Source of the DNA: Blepharisma stoltei | Lineage: Eukaryota; Ciliophora; Heterotrichea; Heterotrichida; Blepharismidae | Assembly (NCBI GenBank): GCA_914767885.1 | Contig: CAJZBQ010000014.1 | Coordinates: 868,001-932,000, forward strand | Direction of reading: 5' to 3' | DNA: 64,000 bases | Shown: positions 1 through 10,702 of the stretch, piece by piece | Layout: every line of letters begins with the position of its first letter | How positions within the stretch are numbered: the first letter of the stretch is position 1 | Notes under the pieces: model-generated | Seen by the model: the letters and a program-made list of their open reading frames with translations, nothing else | The model's database searches: none | What the model was told of the DNA's origin: nothing | Program-made: the position numbers and the translations under genes

Positions 1-221
1 TTTAAGAAATTTCTCTTCCAGCGTAAATTGTCCTTTGAGAAGCTAATATCATTTAATTCATAATTATTTATGAAATTTAAAGTGAATAAATATTGAAAAC
101 ATATTGAGATCCGCTTATATGCAAATCTTCATCGTATAGCTTAATAAAAGCGCCAATTATTTATCAAATAAATATTCCACATTTTAATTCAGATATTCCC
201 GAAAATTTTATCTTTCTATAA
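1..221 (+). promoter_or_regulatory. 5' flank of giant-gene copy A
   Basis: A/T-rich sequence upstream of the chosen start at 222. It is repeated, with small changes, at 37820-38165 upstream of the small membrane-protein gene copy S2, where a foldback element has been inserted. The repeated block stops just before the coding sequence, so the upstream region moved without its gene. No promoter motif is recognised. Confidence 0.5.
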
Positions 222-627
222 ATGATTAGTGGAATTAATTCTTTTCTTGTCTTTAAGATCAACAAAGTTGAATTCAACTGAAAATCAGATCCAAATCCAA
301 TTTCAGAGCTCCTTTATACATTGTCGAATTCCCATACATCCCAGCTCATCTTTCAATCTCCACCTTTTGATTTGGCTCAAATCTCCAACCTCAATCCTGT
401 TCAATTAGATGCTGATCTTGTTGATTCGATGACGCTTAGTTTTTATATGCAAGTCCTCGATGAAAAAAAGCTATTTGGGTCGGCTTTAATTGACCTTAGC
501 CAAAATCTCCCTCTGAAAACATGGTTGACTATCCCGAGTAATAATGACGAAATTTTAAGTGTAGAAATAGAAATTATAAAAGAAGAAAACATTGAAAATT
601 CATTTGAAATTATCCAAGAATCTCTTA
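222..627 (+). CDS. Copy A segment 1: N-terminal C2-like beta domain
   Basis: Encodes about 135 residues ending at the TTA that begins the first insert. Alternating hydrophobic strands, a 'LFGSALIDLS' strand and a closing 'TWLTIP...LSVEIEI' strand pair resemble a C2-type beta sandwich; no clear Ca-binding Asp cluster is seen. The same fold pattern opens B, C and D. TGA at 279 reads as Trp. C2 assignment is by pattern only. Confidence 0.5.
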
Positions 628-999
628 CTCCCCCCCTCCGTGAGTGAACAAAAAATTTTGTTCACTCACGGAGGGGGTTAATTTTTTTTTTAAAACAATT
701 TATATATAAATTTTATAGAAAAAATTTTTTTCGAAATTTAAAAAAATCCTAATTCGCAAAAATTGGAAAGCAAATATTAATTTAATTTATAAAATTTATG
801 TTTTAAAAAGCAATTTGTTTAAAATTAAACAGAATTAGCTCTAGATTTCATTATAATAATTATCACTTATATATCAAAATTTTTTTTCATAAAAAATTTT
901 TTCTATTAAAACATTTTTGCTCACTCGCGGAGGGTGGGTTTTTGGGCAAAAAATAGCGATTTTTCTAATGGTTTTGTTCACTCACGGAGGGGGGGGGAG
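628..999. mobile_element. IES/MITE, family 1 (TTA boundaries)
   Basis: 372-bp insert flanked by TTA at 625-627 and 1000-1002. Ends are inverted repeats beginning CTCCCCC and containing TCCGTGAGTGAACAAA. Joining at TTA gives the residues ESLSESEV, identical to uninterrupted copy B. Both subterminal regions carry a second copy of the TIR motif; the left one forms a perfect hairpin. No coding capacity. Confidence 0.9.
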
Positions 1000-1419
1000 T
1001 TAGTGAAAGTGAAGTCAACGACAAAGAAAGCAATCTGCAAAAAAATAATGTAGAAAATAGAAATGAGCAGGAAATGTATGAGTTATTGAGGCTTAATGAA
1101 ATTGATGACGTAAATAAATTAACTGAAAAAATTGAAGAAGTGAAGGATGATATCGCTTTTTATCATAGAAAAAAATTAATTGAAGATGAAGAAGCAGCAA
1201 AAAATAGGCTAAGAGGACTTGAAAGATTAGAGCAATTACATAAAGAAATAAAAACAGCAAAAAAGGATAATGAAAAGAATAGGCATAATGCAAGTACTTT
1301 AGAGGAAGAAAATTTAGAATATGAGCTGGAGCAAGGGCTAAGCAAATATCATATTGAAAACCCTGAAAAATTGGAAGAAATGATAAATGACACAAAAGAC
1401 AATATTTCATTTTGTCTTA
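1000..1419 (+). CDS. Copy A segment 2: acidic coiled coil
   Basis: Lys/Glu-rich helical sequence aligned with the B region after its 28-residue repeats. It includes a 'KIEEVKDDIAFYHRKK' heptad-like unit that recurs as tandem ~70-residue units in B and C. It ends 'NISFCL', completed across the next insert. Confidence 0.7.
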
Positions 1420-1741
1420 CCCACCTCTTGCTAACAAGCAAAAATTTTTTTCTGTTTGCTAATCAGGGGATTTAATATTTTGAAATATTAAATTATATAT
1501 AAATTTTATTTTTTCGTATTTTTAAAAATCCAAATTTTTAAATATTTGAAATTAATTAATTATAAAATTTGTGCAAACTATTTAAAATTTAATATAATTA
1601 GTTCGATATCGCTATTAATATTATTAATTTATTTCGAATTACTACTAGTAAAAAATTTTAAATTAAAAAAAAATATCGCTCACGAATAAAGTTGTTAATT
1701 TCCCCAAAAAATGCTGATTTTGCTTGTTAACCAAGGGGAAA
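1420..1741. mobile_element. IES, old diverged MITE (TTA boundaries)
   Basis: 322-bp insert between TTA at 1417-1419 and 1742-1744. The ends are imperfect inverted repeats containing GCTAACAAGCAAAA and GTTAACAAGCAAAA. The interior is alignable by eye with family 1 but badly eroded. Joining at TTA gives ...ISFCLKRKRLEEAKNEEN..., matching the paralogues. Confidence 0.8.
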
Positions 1742-1869
1742 TTAAAAGAAAAAGACTAGAAGAAGCAAAAAATGAAGAAAATATACTTGCTGATTTGGAA
1801 AATTTGAATTCTATATACAAAAAAATTGCCTTAAAATCAATGATAATTTTAGATCCTGACTCTCCATCT

Positions 1870-2305
1870 TGGTTTAGCGAGTAAAATTTCTTTGAAGCTT
1901 TCTTTAAATTTTATATGAAAGTCCAATTCAAAAATATATAAAAAATACAATTTGAATTCTTATCAATAATTTAATTTATCAAATTTATTATTAAGGTGCA
2001 AGTTGTCTTTAATTTATTTATTTATTATAGATGGAGATCAAATAAATTATATTTTATTTTTATTAGAATGCAATCATATTTAATCATAAAAAATACATTT
2101 AGTAGTGAAGATATTTTTATTGGATATATAATTTATTATTTATTAAGCTTAATTTAGTGATCTTTTGTGCATAATTAATGCAACATTAAATTAACCATTA
2201 ATTATTAATTATATATTAATATTAAAAATTTAATAAGGATTAATTTCTTAAAAGTATGATTATTCATTCAATGGCTAGCTTATTAATTAACAGGAGAATA
2301 AGGAA
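1870..2305. mobile_element. IES with unresolved ends
   Basis: The frame closes after '...SMIILDP' and resumes at 'KEVENIKQLDFLEGM', both matching B and C closely. The A/T-rich stretch between must be removed. A TA pair at about 1873 and 2300 restores frame but leaves about six extra residues; no terminal inverted repeat is visible. Ends are approximate. Confidence 0.55.
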
Positions 2306-2558
2306 GTTGAAAATATAAAGCAACTCGATTTTCTTGAAGGAATGCTGAGCGACATTTCATCATATCCCCGCTGCACTGAAAGGTTTTTAACGAGTATTTT
2401 ATGCTATGCCTATTATAAAAGCTATGATCTTAATCAATCATTAAATATTCACCAAAAAATTGAGTCTATCGATCCTTATGATGAGTTCAGGAATTTTCTT
2501 GAATTTCTAAATCAAAGTGCTCAAGGAATTTTTCCAAGAAAACTTATTTCTAGCTTTA
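2300..2558 (+). CDS. Copy A segment 4: conserved helical block before the GTPase
   Basis: Encodes the block containing 'TERFLTSILCYAYYKSY', strongly conserved in B, C and D (D has 'AEKFLTSILCYSYYKSY'). It probably forms a helical linker or regulatory segment of the GTPase module. Ends 'LISSF', continued at 3019 as KENFENKNW. Confidence 0.7.
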
Positions 2559-3018
2559 AATCCCCCCTTTAAATTTGAACAAAATATTTGCTAAATTTCC
2601 GTATTTTTGATGAATTAAACCATTTAATTTTAACCAATTTTTAATGGTAAACTTATCGGTGAAAATATTAAATTTTATATTAATAATTTTAGTCTGATTT
2701 AATGAAATTAGTGCAATTTGAAATCCATTATAACAGTTAACACACTGAATTGATTAATTTTTGAATTAATTCTTCGAAAAATAAATTAAAATTCAACATA
2801 TTGCATCAATTTAAGTTTTAAAAAATTTTATATAAAACAAAAATTATAAAAAAATTCTGTTCCTAGTTATTTGATAGGAACTTTTCTGTTAAAATCCTAT
2901 CTAATATAGTACGAAGAACAAAAATTTGAACTAAAAATACCCGAGGAAATGCTACATTACAAAAATGTTCCATCAAATCGTATGGAGTCAAAAACTCAAT
3001 TTAAAGTGGGAGTGAGAG
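2559..3018. mobile_element. IES, family 2-like MITE (TAA boundaries)
   Basis: Insert between TAA at 2557-2559 and 3019-3021. The left end has CCCCCCTTTAAATTTGAACAAAA; the right end is an eroded inverse ending AATTTAAAGTGGGAGTGAGAG. Joining at TA gives 'SFKENF', identical to B. Same TIR type as the elements at 8041 and 38599. Confidence 0.8.
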
Positions 3019-4979
3019 TAAGGAAAACTTTGAAAATAAAAACTGGGAAAATTTAATTAAAGACACAGAAAAACTCCTCAAAGAGTATATTCGTCCTATT
3101 AACGTAAAAGAACTTTCTCGCTTAATCAGCAAATCAGCTCAATTCTCTGAAAATATCGAAAATAAAGATATTATTTTGCTGATTGGGATCACAGGTGCAG
3201 GAAAATCAACAACAACTCATTTTATGTGCGAATCAAAATTAGATAGGGTTCTGGAAGATGGCGTGAGTCATATCAAAGCTGTTGCTATAAAAAATCCCAT
3301 ATTAAAAAATATAACAATTTCATCGCATGCACAATCTGAGACTAGATACATCACTTTGGTGCCAATAAATATAAAAGATTCTCAAGAGACTATTTTTCTA
3401 TGTGATACTCCAGGGCTAATGGATACAAATGGAGCAGAAGTTGACATGGCAAACACAATTAGCATTGTTGAATATGTTAAAAAATGCAGAAGTGTCAGAC
3501 CATTGATTTTGCATTAAAATGGCATGGCGAACTAACCCAGACTCTTAGCAACTGCAACTAGGCAGGCTATCCGGCCGGTTTTTTGTTGGCGTGGTGGAGA
3601 GCAATATCCGGTAAATCACCGGATTCTCACCATGGGGAGAGAAAACTCAGAGTTGGAAATGGGTGCCCTAGCAGTACCCAGAGAAGCGATTTCTTGGCCA
3701 TTAGAGCACTTTGTCAGTACGATACCAGGCACTACGTTCTAGGCTTCGAATTTCCATCTTGGTCGACAGTGACCAGAAGCTAGCCCCGCTGACGTGTGGC
3801 ATAGTGATCCAGGTCTCAGGCTCTTATGTACCAAGTTTAAGCTAGTCTAGGAGGATCAGCACAGTAGAAGGTGATGCCCGGATGTGCAAGCACGTGAAGA
3901 AGTGACACTGGAGATTATTAGTGGACACTATGCGATATAGTACTTCTCTATAAGGCTTTAGACCATTGATTTTATTAAGTAGCAAAACTGAAGGTGATAG
4001 ATTTTAAGGAGTCAAAAAATTGGCTCACACATTGGCCAGACTTGTCCCTAATTTCAATAAATATAGCAATTCGTTTACATACGCATTTACAAAATACAAA
4101 AAGAAAGATGCTTCTAATATACATGCGTTGGTGAATAATGCTATCGGAAAAATTGAGATTCCTGATGAAGCATTTCTCCATATTTTGAATGATATAAAGA
4201 ATAAAACTAAAAACGGTGCCATAACTATTGACCCATTAAAAGATGATCCACAAGAATTGATCAGAAAAATATTGGAAAGAGAGCCAATAGAAGACCCCAA
4301 AAACGCTTTTGAAACTTTTATAACTGAAGACTCACGCCTTTCTATAAAAAACCAAGTATTGATTTATTCAAAAGATATTGAAAAAGCCTTAAATTCGATG
4401 AATTATGAGATAATAAAATATAAATTGGACGATCTTAAATATCTAGCTAGCCAATTTAAACAGTTTGGGCCACAATATATTAGCTGTGTTGAGTCTGTAA
4501 TCAAAAAAACTAATGATACATATGAGAATACAGTTACTCAGTTTAACAGCTTTCTTGATAAGCATGGAGCTTTAGATGAAGCTAATATAAAAGCTTATAA
4601 AGAAATTTATAATTCTCTTAAAATATCAGAAGAAATAAGAGAAAGTCATTTAAAAGGCGAAACAGTAAAAGCAGCAGCGATGGTAACCAATATTATCTCA
4701 AAGCTCAGTCTCGCTCATCTAAACTTAGAATCTGAAAATATTGATTCTTATATCTTGAAAGCACAATTAAGTAATGCAAAACTTTTGAGCGAAACATTTG
4801 AAGATGTGGCACCAAATTATGAAGGTATTTGCAGAGAATATATAAATCTTATTGAAAGCTTATTGTCTTCTGCTGAATTTTTTATGGAGAATGATAATTT
4901 TGAGAGCTTTGCTAATACTTTATTGCAAGCAAAAAAATTATTAGGAATTATTTTAGGCCATTTGAATTTAGATTCCTTA
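3019..4979 (+). CDS. Copy A segment 5: P-loop GTPase-like module (split by a retroposon and a TAA)
   Basis: Walker A is GITGAGKSTTTHF at 3185-3220; the G3/Walker B-like motif is FLCDTPGLMDT at about 3400-3430. Downstream 'SNSFTYAFTKYKK' occupies the usual G4 position but lacks a clean N/TKxD. This resembles AIG1/GIMAP- or septin-type TRAFAC GTPases; the specific family is not established. A 449-bp insert at 3511 breaks the frame inside 'RPLILL', and after its removal a TAA at 4005 replaces the Glu of 'DRFEGVKK'. The stretch 4020-4979 is helical and ends at the next insert. Confidence 0.7.
3511..3959 (-). mobile_element. G+C-rich SINE-like retroposon with 14-bp target duplication
   Basis: 449 bp much richer in G+C than its surroundings, lying between perfect 14-bp direct repeats AGACCATTGATTTT (3497-3510 and 3960-3973). 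The long target duplication indicates target-primed integration rather than a MITE. Read on the minus strand it ends CCATTTTAATGC, like the G+C-rich insert at 38716-39186, which ends CGCCATTTTAATTG. It has several short hairpins (for example ATCCGGT/ACCGGAT) and no convincing reading frame. It interrupts the GTPase domain of copy A. Parent RNA not recognised. Confidence 0.75.
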
Positions 4980-5267
4980 CTCTCCTCTCCCATGGAAGAT
5001 CATTAATATTTGGCTAAAATCCATCCTTTGAATAAAAAATTATTTTATTATAAAAATTTTATGAAAAATTTTTATATGTAAGTATAAGCCTGCTTGCATT
5101 TTATAACATAAAACAAATTAAATTAATATTTACTTTCCAATTTTTGCGAATTAGGATTTTTTAAAATTAGAAAAATAATTTTACTTAAAATTTATATATA
5201 TTTTCTTAAAAAAAAATTAGCCTTTCCATAAGCTAACATAAATTTTTTGTTCGCTTACTGAGGCAAG
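4980..5267. mobile_element. IES, eroded family 1 MITE in inverse orientation
   Basis: 288-bp insert between TTA at 4977-4979 and 5268-5270. It contains family 1 internal sequence on the opposite strand (TTTCCAATTTTTGCGAATTAGG) and a worn right end TTGTTCGCTTACTGAGGCAAG. Joining gives 'NLDSLNEKYHILLDKFVSSLKQR', matching D. Confidence 0.85.
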
Positions 5268-5518
5268 TTAAATGAAAAATATCATATTCTTTTAGATAAG
5301 TTTGTTTCAAGCTTGAAACAAAGATGTGAAAATTCAATTGCACTATTAAACAAAGGATGCATTGAAAAAAACGATATAGAAATTCTTAAGACAAATATTA
5401 CTTTGATAAAATCAGCGAATGATGCTCATTCTTTAAATTTTCTTATCTCCAAATTAGAAATAAAGGAGCTTTTGCAATCAATTATTATTGTATATCAACA
5501 ATACTTTGATAAAGCTAA
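5268..5518 (+). CDS. Copy A segment 6: helical region
   Basis: About 83 residues, 'LNEKYHILLDKF...YQQYFDKA', alpha-helical with scattered Leu/Ile. Aligns with B 28690-28340 and D 60850-61090. No motif recognised. Confidence 0.65.
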
Positions 5519-5892
5519 CTCCCCCCCCTCTGTGAGTGAACAAAAAAATTTTGTTCACTCACGGAGGGGGGTTAATTTTTTTTTTTCAAAAAAATTTATA
5601 TATAAATTTTATAAAAAATATTTTTTTTCGAAATTTAAAAAAAATCTAATTTGCAAAAATTGGAAAGCAATATTAATTTAATTTGTAAAATTTATGTTTT
5701 AAAAAGCAATTCGTTTAAAATTAAACAGAATTAGCTCTAGATTTCATTATGCTAATTATCATTTATATATCAAACTTTTTTTCATATAAAAATTTTTTGT
5801 ATTAAAAAAATATTTATTCACTCACGGAGGGTGGGTTTTTGGGCAAAAAATAGGGATTTTCTAATGGTTTTGTTCACTCACGGAGGGGGGAG
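5519..5892. mobile_element. IES/MITE, family 1 (TAA boundaries)
   Basis: 374-bp near-full family 1 element between TAA at 5516-5518 and 5893-5895. Joining gives 'FDKAKDDVISFIN', matching B 'FEDAKSNVISFIN'. D has a different 93-bp IES at exactly this codon (61091-61183). Confidence 0.9.
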
Positions 5893-6893
5893 TAAGGATG
5901 ATGTGATATCATTTATTAACAATGAAGCGACATATAATGTAGCTGAAATTGAACCAAAATTTGATGAATTTAGCCTGTTAATGGAGATACCTGATATAGA
6001 GTATTTAATTTCTGCTTCTTATCAAGAAAGCCTAAATTCACTGATAAATAAAATCAGCTATTTCAGAAAAGAAGCAAAAGAAATTGTTAAATCTTTTATA
6101 AATTCTCCTGAATCCATAGATCTTAACCACTTGCGCAATTGTTTCTCTTGGCTTGAGTCAGGAAAATGAATAGAAAAATTCAGAGAAGGAATTTATAGAA
6201 ATGAACTTTCAGGAATAGAAAAAGAGATCAAAAGTTATATTGACAAATTATTAGTTGAATTAAAAGAAATTGATTTAGGAATCAATTTTCCTTTTAATGT
6301 GTCTCAAGGATATAATATTGTTAAAAAATTAAACCCAATTCTTCAATTGAAAGAATTTGTTCCCTCATTGGAAAATTATGATAAAGATATTTGAATAAAA
6401 TTCAAAGAAAGGGTAGAGGAGACGCTGAAAGTAATAAAAAGGGAGTTTAACCCAGAGCTGCAAGACATTGAAAAGGAAAAAAATGATTTAAAAAGACTCA
6501 TAAGCATTAGGGAAGAATATTTATGTTATGAAGAAGAAAAGAAAGAAGAAATCCTTAAAATTTATGGATTAGAAAATATTGAAGAAATAGATACAGAAAT
6601 AAATAAAATTCAAAATTTCATTGAAATTTTCAGCCAAAAATTGGAGAAGAACTTGTTTGATATTGATAAAATGGAAAATTCATATAACTATATTGTGGAG
6701 TGCAGAACTATACCTGAACTATCTGAAATTCTTGAGCCTTTTTCTTCAAATATTATCTCCATATTATCTCAATTCTACAATAAGAATCTTGTTTCTTCAA
6801 AAAAATGCTTTGACATTATTACAAAAAACATTTCAGATTACAGGCCTTGGGATATAACCCTTATAAAGAAAAATTCTCATCAGTTTTCTTTAA
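5893..6893 (+). CDS. Copy A segment 7: helical/coiled-coil region with UGA-Trp codons
   Basis: About 333 residues of mostly helical sequence. TGA at 6166 and 6391 fall where B and C have TGG or TGA within 'ESGKWIEKF' and 'DIWIKF', the clearest evidence for UGA=Trp. Continuous with the segment at 7287 after MITE removal ('HQFSLSFKEILLL'). Confidence 0.75.
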
Positions 6894-7286
6894 CTCCCCC
6901 CCTCCCCCCCCCCCCTCCGTGAGCGAACAAAACCATTAGAAAAATCGCCATTTTTTGACCAAAAACCCACCCTCCGTGAGTGAACAAAAATTTTTTTAAT
7001 AGAAAAAATTTTAATGGAAAAAAATTTTGATATATAAGTGATAATTAGTATAATGAAATCTAGAGCTAATTCTGTTTAATTTTAAACAAATTGCGTTTTA
7101 AAACATAAATTTTAAAAATTAAATTAATATTTGCTTCCCAATTTTTGCAAATTAGGATTTTTTTAAATTTCGAAAAAATATTTTTTATAAAATTTATATA
7201 TAAATTTTTTTTAAAAAAAAAAATTAACCCCCCCTCCGTGAGCGAACAAAATTTTTTTGTTCGCTCACGGAAGGGGGGGGGGGGAG
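6894..7286. mobile_element. IES/MITE, family 1, inverse orientation (TAA boundaries)
   Basis: 393-bp family 1 element between TAA at 6891-6893 and 7287-7289, opposite in orientation to the copy at 628. The left C-tract is unusually long. An apparent open frame runs from inside the element into the gene, but this is an accident of the TIR. Confidence 0.9.
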
Positions 7287-7994
7287 TAAGCTTCAAAGAA
7301 ATTTTACTATTGAATACAAAATCTCAATCATTTTTCAAATTTTTAGAATATCAACCTCATTTTGATCATTATACTAACGAGCTCAATAATTTATGCACAA
7401 TTTTCAATGAGAAGCTTAGAAATTGTATTGATAAAAATGAATTGAAAAAAATGTCTTCGCTTTTAGCTATTGCTAATGACTTTGCCAAAGTTAATGAAAA
7501 TTTTGCAGCAATTTCGATTGATTATGGAAAAATACAAAATTCAAAGCAAGATCAAACGTGCCAAAACATAATTGAATCAATTGAGACTTATAATTTTGAT
7601 AGAGCAATTCAGTTAATAAGAATGCTTGATGAAGGGGCTTATAATCAAAATATAGATATAATTAAAGAAAAAGTGTATTGTCAAATTGAAAATTTATTGA
7701 AAGATCTTAAAGAAAACGCTTTAAATATAAGCAATTCTAAGTTAGATCATGCCCAAATAAGCTCTACGTGCTCAAATTTTCAAAAACTAGCTACTCTGAA
7801 AAATAATTTTTATAGTTTTTTTGATAGAGAAGTTGTTCAATTATTCAATGAACAAGAGGGAAATATTAGAAAGATATTTATGGATAAAATTATGGAATTT
7901 CTGTATACAATTGAAAGCGCTATTAGCTCCCATAAATATTATGAAGCTGAAGTAAAAATGAAAAATATCCAAGATTTGAAAAGTGATTTACTTA
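7287..7994 (+). CDS. Copy A segment 8: helical region
   Basis: About 235 residues from 'SFKEILLLNTKSQSFF' to 'IQDLKSDLL', helical throughout and aligned with B 26110-25030. Includes 'EKVYCQIENLLKD', useful for placing the shared B/C insert here. No catalytic motif. Confidence 0.7.
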
Positions 7995-8922
7995 TCCTCC
8001 CTCTTGACCTTTGTGAGAGAACAAAAATATTCATTGCTCACTCCCCCCCCTTTAAATTGGAACTAAAAATTTTGTTCCAATTTAAAGGGGGGTTAAGACA
8101 AATTTTTTAAAAAAAAATATCAATATAAAATTTTTTATAAAAAAAAAATTCAAAAACTTATCGAGTTAGATTAAATAAATTTATTTAATAAAATGTTATT
8201 TACTCTTTATACTTTAAAACAAAGCAAGGTATAACTAAATTTTTTATTATTAGTTAATACGCCACTATTAATTGGCATCAAAATTATTTGCACAAAAATT
8301 AATTATTTTTATTGATAAAAAAAATTAAAAAAAAAAAAATTTTAGAAAATTATCGATCAAAGTGCTATTTTTGTTTAAATAAGATGCTATTTATACTCTA
8401 TTCTTTAAAATAAAACAAGGAATAAGTAAATTTTGAATTTTTATAAAGAATTCCTATTGAATTTATATCAAAACTATTTAAATAAAAAATTATCATTTTT
8501 ATTTAAAAACAAATAAATTTTTTTTAAAATTTAGCAATTAAGGATATTAAATTTATTTAAATAAGATCCTCTTTATACTTTCTTCTTTAAACAAGAGCAA
8601 GATATAACTAAATTTTTAAATTTTAGTTAGGAAGAAACATTTAACTTATATCAAAACTTTTTAGATAAAAATTATATAATTTTTTATTACCTAAAAAGTG
8701 GAAATTTTACCTATATTTTGTTCCAATTAAAAGGGGGGAGTCAGAGAGATTAATTTTTTTTGTTAATTGTTTTTTCAAAATTTTAAAAAAAATCTCAATT
8801 ATGTTTTTGAATGCAAATTGTTTTAAATTAAAAAGAATTGGGGAGAGACTTCATTCTTATAAGCCACTTATATCAATTAAAAATTTTTATATTAATTTTT
8901 TTTTCATTAACGGAAGGGGATT
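7995..8922. mobile_element. IES: old family 1 MITE carrying a nested family 2 MITE
   Basis: TA at 7993-7994 and 8923-8924; joining gives 'DLLKIYGWRIQDHLSKV', co-linear with B. The outer part begins CCTCCCTCTTGACC...GAGAGAACAAAA and ends in a worn CGGAAGGGGAT, i.e. an eroded family 1 element. A 700-bp element with intact ends is nested at 8041-8740. Confidence 0.75.
8041..8740. mobile_element. Nested MITE, family 2 (TCA target duplication)
   Basis: 700-bp element with ends CTCCCCCCCCTTTAAATTGG and the inverse AATTAAAAGGGGGGAG, flanked by TCA at 8038-8040 and 8741-8743. The interior holds three diverged repeats spaced about 180-190 bp (starting near 8192, 8382 and 8562). Confidence 0.85.
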
Positions 8923-10412
8923 TAAGATATATGGGTGGAGAATTCAAGATCATCTCTCTAAAGTTCAAAAGAAGCTTGATGATATGCCACACTCAATACT
9001 TAATCTTATGAGGTCATGCAAAATTAAAGATTTTAAAGATTGCAATCCTAGGTTAACCTTACAAGAATTTGAAAATGCTTCAAATGACTTCCCAAAATAT
9101 AAAGATAGTCCTAGCCAAGTTAAAAATATAATCCATGAAAAATTCGATAGCATAAGACGCACTATGTTAATAAAATGCTCTTGATGAAAAAAGTCAATTA
9201 TCAACGATTTATCTTCAATTTTAGAGATTTTACCAAGTGATTTTAAGAATTTAGCAAATATTTTGATTGATGACATTAAGAAAAACTATAAAGAGCATAA
9301 AAAATATACTATAGAAAAAATCAATATATTAGCGAAAGGACAAAATATAAAAGATTTATGTGCCATGTACCGCAAATCTGTCAATAAGCCATCATGAAAT
9401 AATAATTATTGGCGGGAAACTGATTATTCACAGGAAATTAATTTGTCATGGGAAGCTAATTATATAGAAAAGAGTTTAAGGCATATTTTGATAAATCTTA
9501 ACGATCAAATATGTCTTGCTATTGATAAAGGTGAGTGTGAAAAAGTTTTCAAAAATGCTTGGGTTTTGGAGTATAAAGGCAAATTAAATGATATAATATC
9601 AGACAGTGAATGAATTCTATCTGAAATTGAGCAGAGTCTTAAGAAAGTTATTGCAAATGCTTTTAATTCTCTTCTAAATATTGATCATAAAGATGAAAGC
9701 ATAGAATGCATTGAGGCCTTAAAATGTCATACTATTTTTATGGACTTTAAAATCAAATTTGAGAAGGAAAAAGGAGCTTCAAATATGTTTAACTTTAACA
9801 ATACTATTGAAAGCATGCTAGTCGGCATTTCAGAATTTTATGCAAATCTCAATAAAAGCTATTTAGAGTTTAAACCTCCCAATAATGCCCATAGCTGCAA
9901 TAAAATTTTAAACAAGCTTAAAGAATGGGATGAATTTTTCAGAATTTTTAAAGAATATTTATCACAATATCAAATTTATCACTTTTACATTGATTATGAA
10001 AGAATTAAAAAATTGCCTCGTTATTCTGGGCTTGTAGAAGACTTAAGTGAAGCTTTATGTCAACTGGATGATTATTTTATGAACTTGAAAATTCAAAATG
10101 ATGAAATAAAGCACCAAAAACTCCTTGAAGACCGTGCTAATGAGATTCAAGATAGATTAGACCAAATAAAAAATTTTGAAGACTTAAAAAATCACCTAAA
10201 TCCTCATGTTGCTAATTTTGAAAAAATAGAATCAGGAGCAATTAATTCTATATCCAGAGAAATGGATAAAATTGTAGATGACGCCTCACATTTGATAAAT
10301 AAAGATGAAATCAGGGAAGAAGAATTTACTAAAATTAGAATTTATTATAATTGCTTGGTAATGTTTGAGAAAAATCTAAAAATCAAAGGCTTTGATTGAA
10401 AAAAGACACTCA
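8923..10412 (+). CDS. Copy A segment 9: long helical region
   Basis: About 490 residues aligned with B 25020-23600 and D 62990-64000, with several TGA-Trp codons (9182, 9397, 9613, 10397). Predicted helical with conserved blocks such as 'ALNSLLNIDHKDES' and 'NTIESMLVGISEFY'. It ends 'GFDWKKTL', continued at 10703 as RGIEAKIFSKT. Confidence 0.7.
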
Positions 10413-10702
10413 CTCCACCCATCCGTAAAAAACCCAACCTCCAATAAAGAACAAAAATTTTTAATTAAAAAATATTTGATTTATAAATAATATTTATTAT
10501 AATGAATTCACTAGTTAATTCTGTTTTATTTGAAAGCAATTACGTCTTAAAACATAAATTTTACGGACTAAATTAATTAACTGCCCATTTTTTGCGAATT
10601 TTAATTTTTTTGAAACAAAATTCTATATAAATTTTATATATACTATTTTGAAAAAAATAATTAACCCCCTAAAATTATTTTGTTAGCTTACTCAGGGTCG
10701 AG
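10413..10702. mobile_element. IES with TCA boundaries (eroded family 1 MITE)
   Basis: 290-bp insert between TCA at 10410-10412 and 10703-10705, with no TA at either junction. Removal at TCA gives 'KTLRGIEAKIFSKT', matching 'HTLRMIEDKIYEKT' of C. Ends are worn (CTCCACCCATCCG / CAGGGTCGAG); the interior is inverse family 1 sequence. Confidence 0.85.

Noticed and set aside
1870-2305. A 15-17-nt ciliate micro-intron (GTAAAATTTCTTTGAAG) at 1885
   Set aside because: Removing it does not join the flanking conserved blocks; about 430 bp must go, so an IES is more likely, though its ends remain unresolved.
3583-3783. 66-residue open frame in the G+C-rich insert
   Set aside because: No homology or codon pattern like the surrounding genes; the insert looks like structured RNA. 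The same applies to the frames at 38781-39180.
7145-7300. Conserved peptide 'NPPSVSEQ...' shared by several frames
   Set aside because: It is the translation of the family 1 MITE TIR wherever the gene frame runs into an element, not a protein motif.
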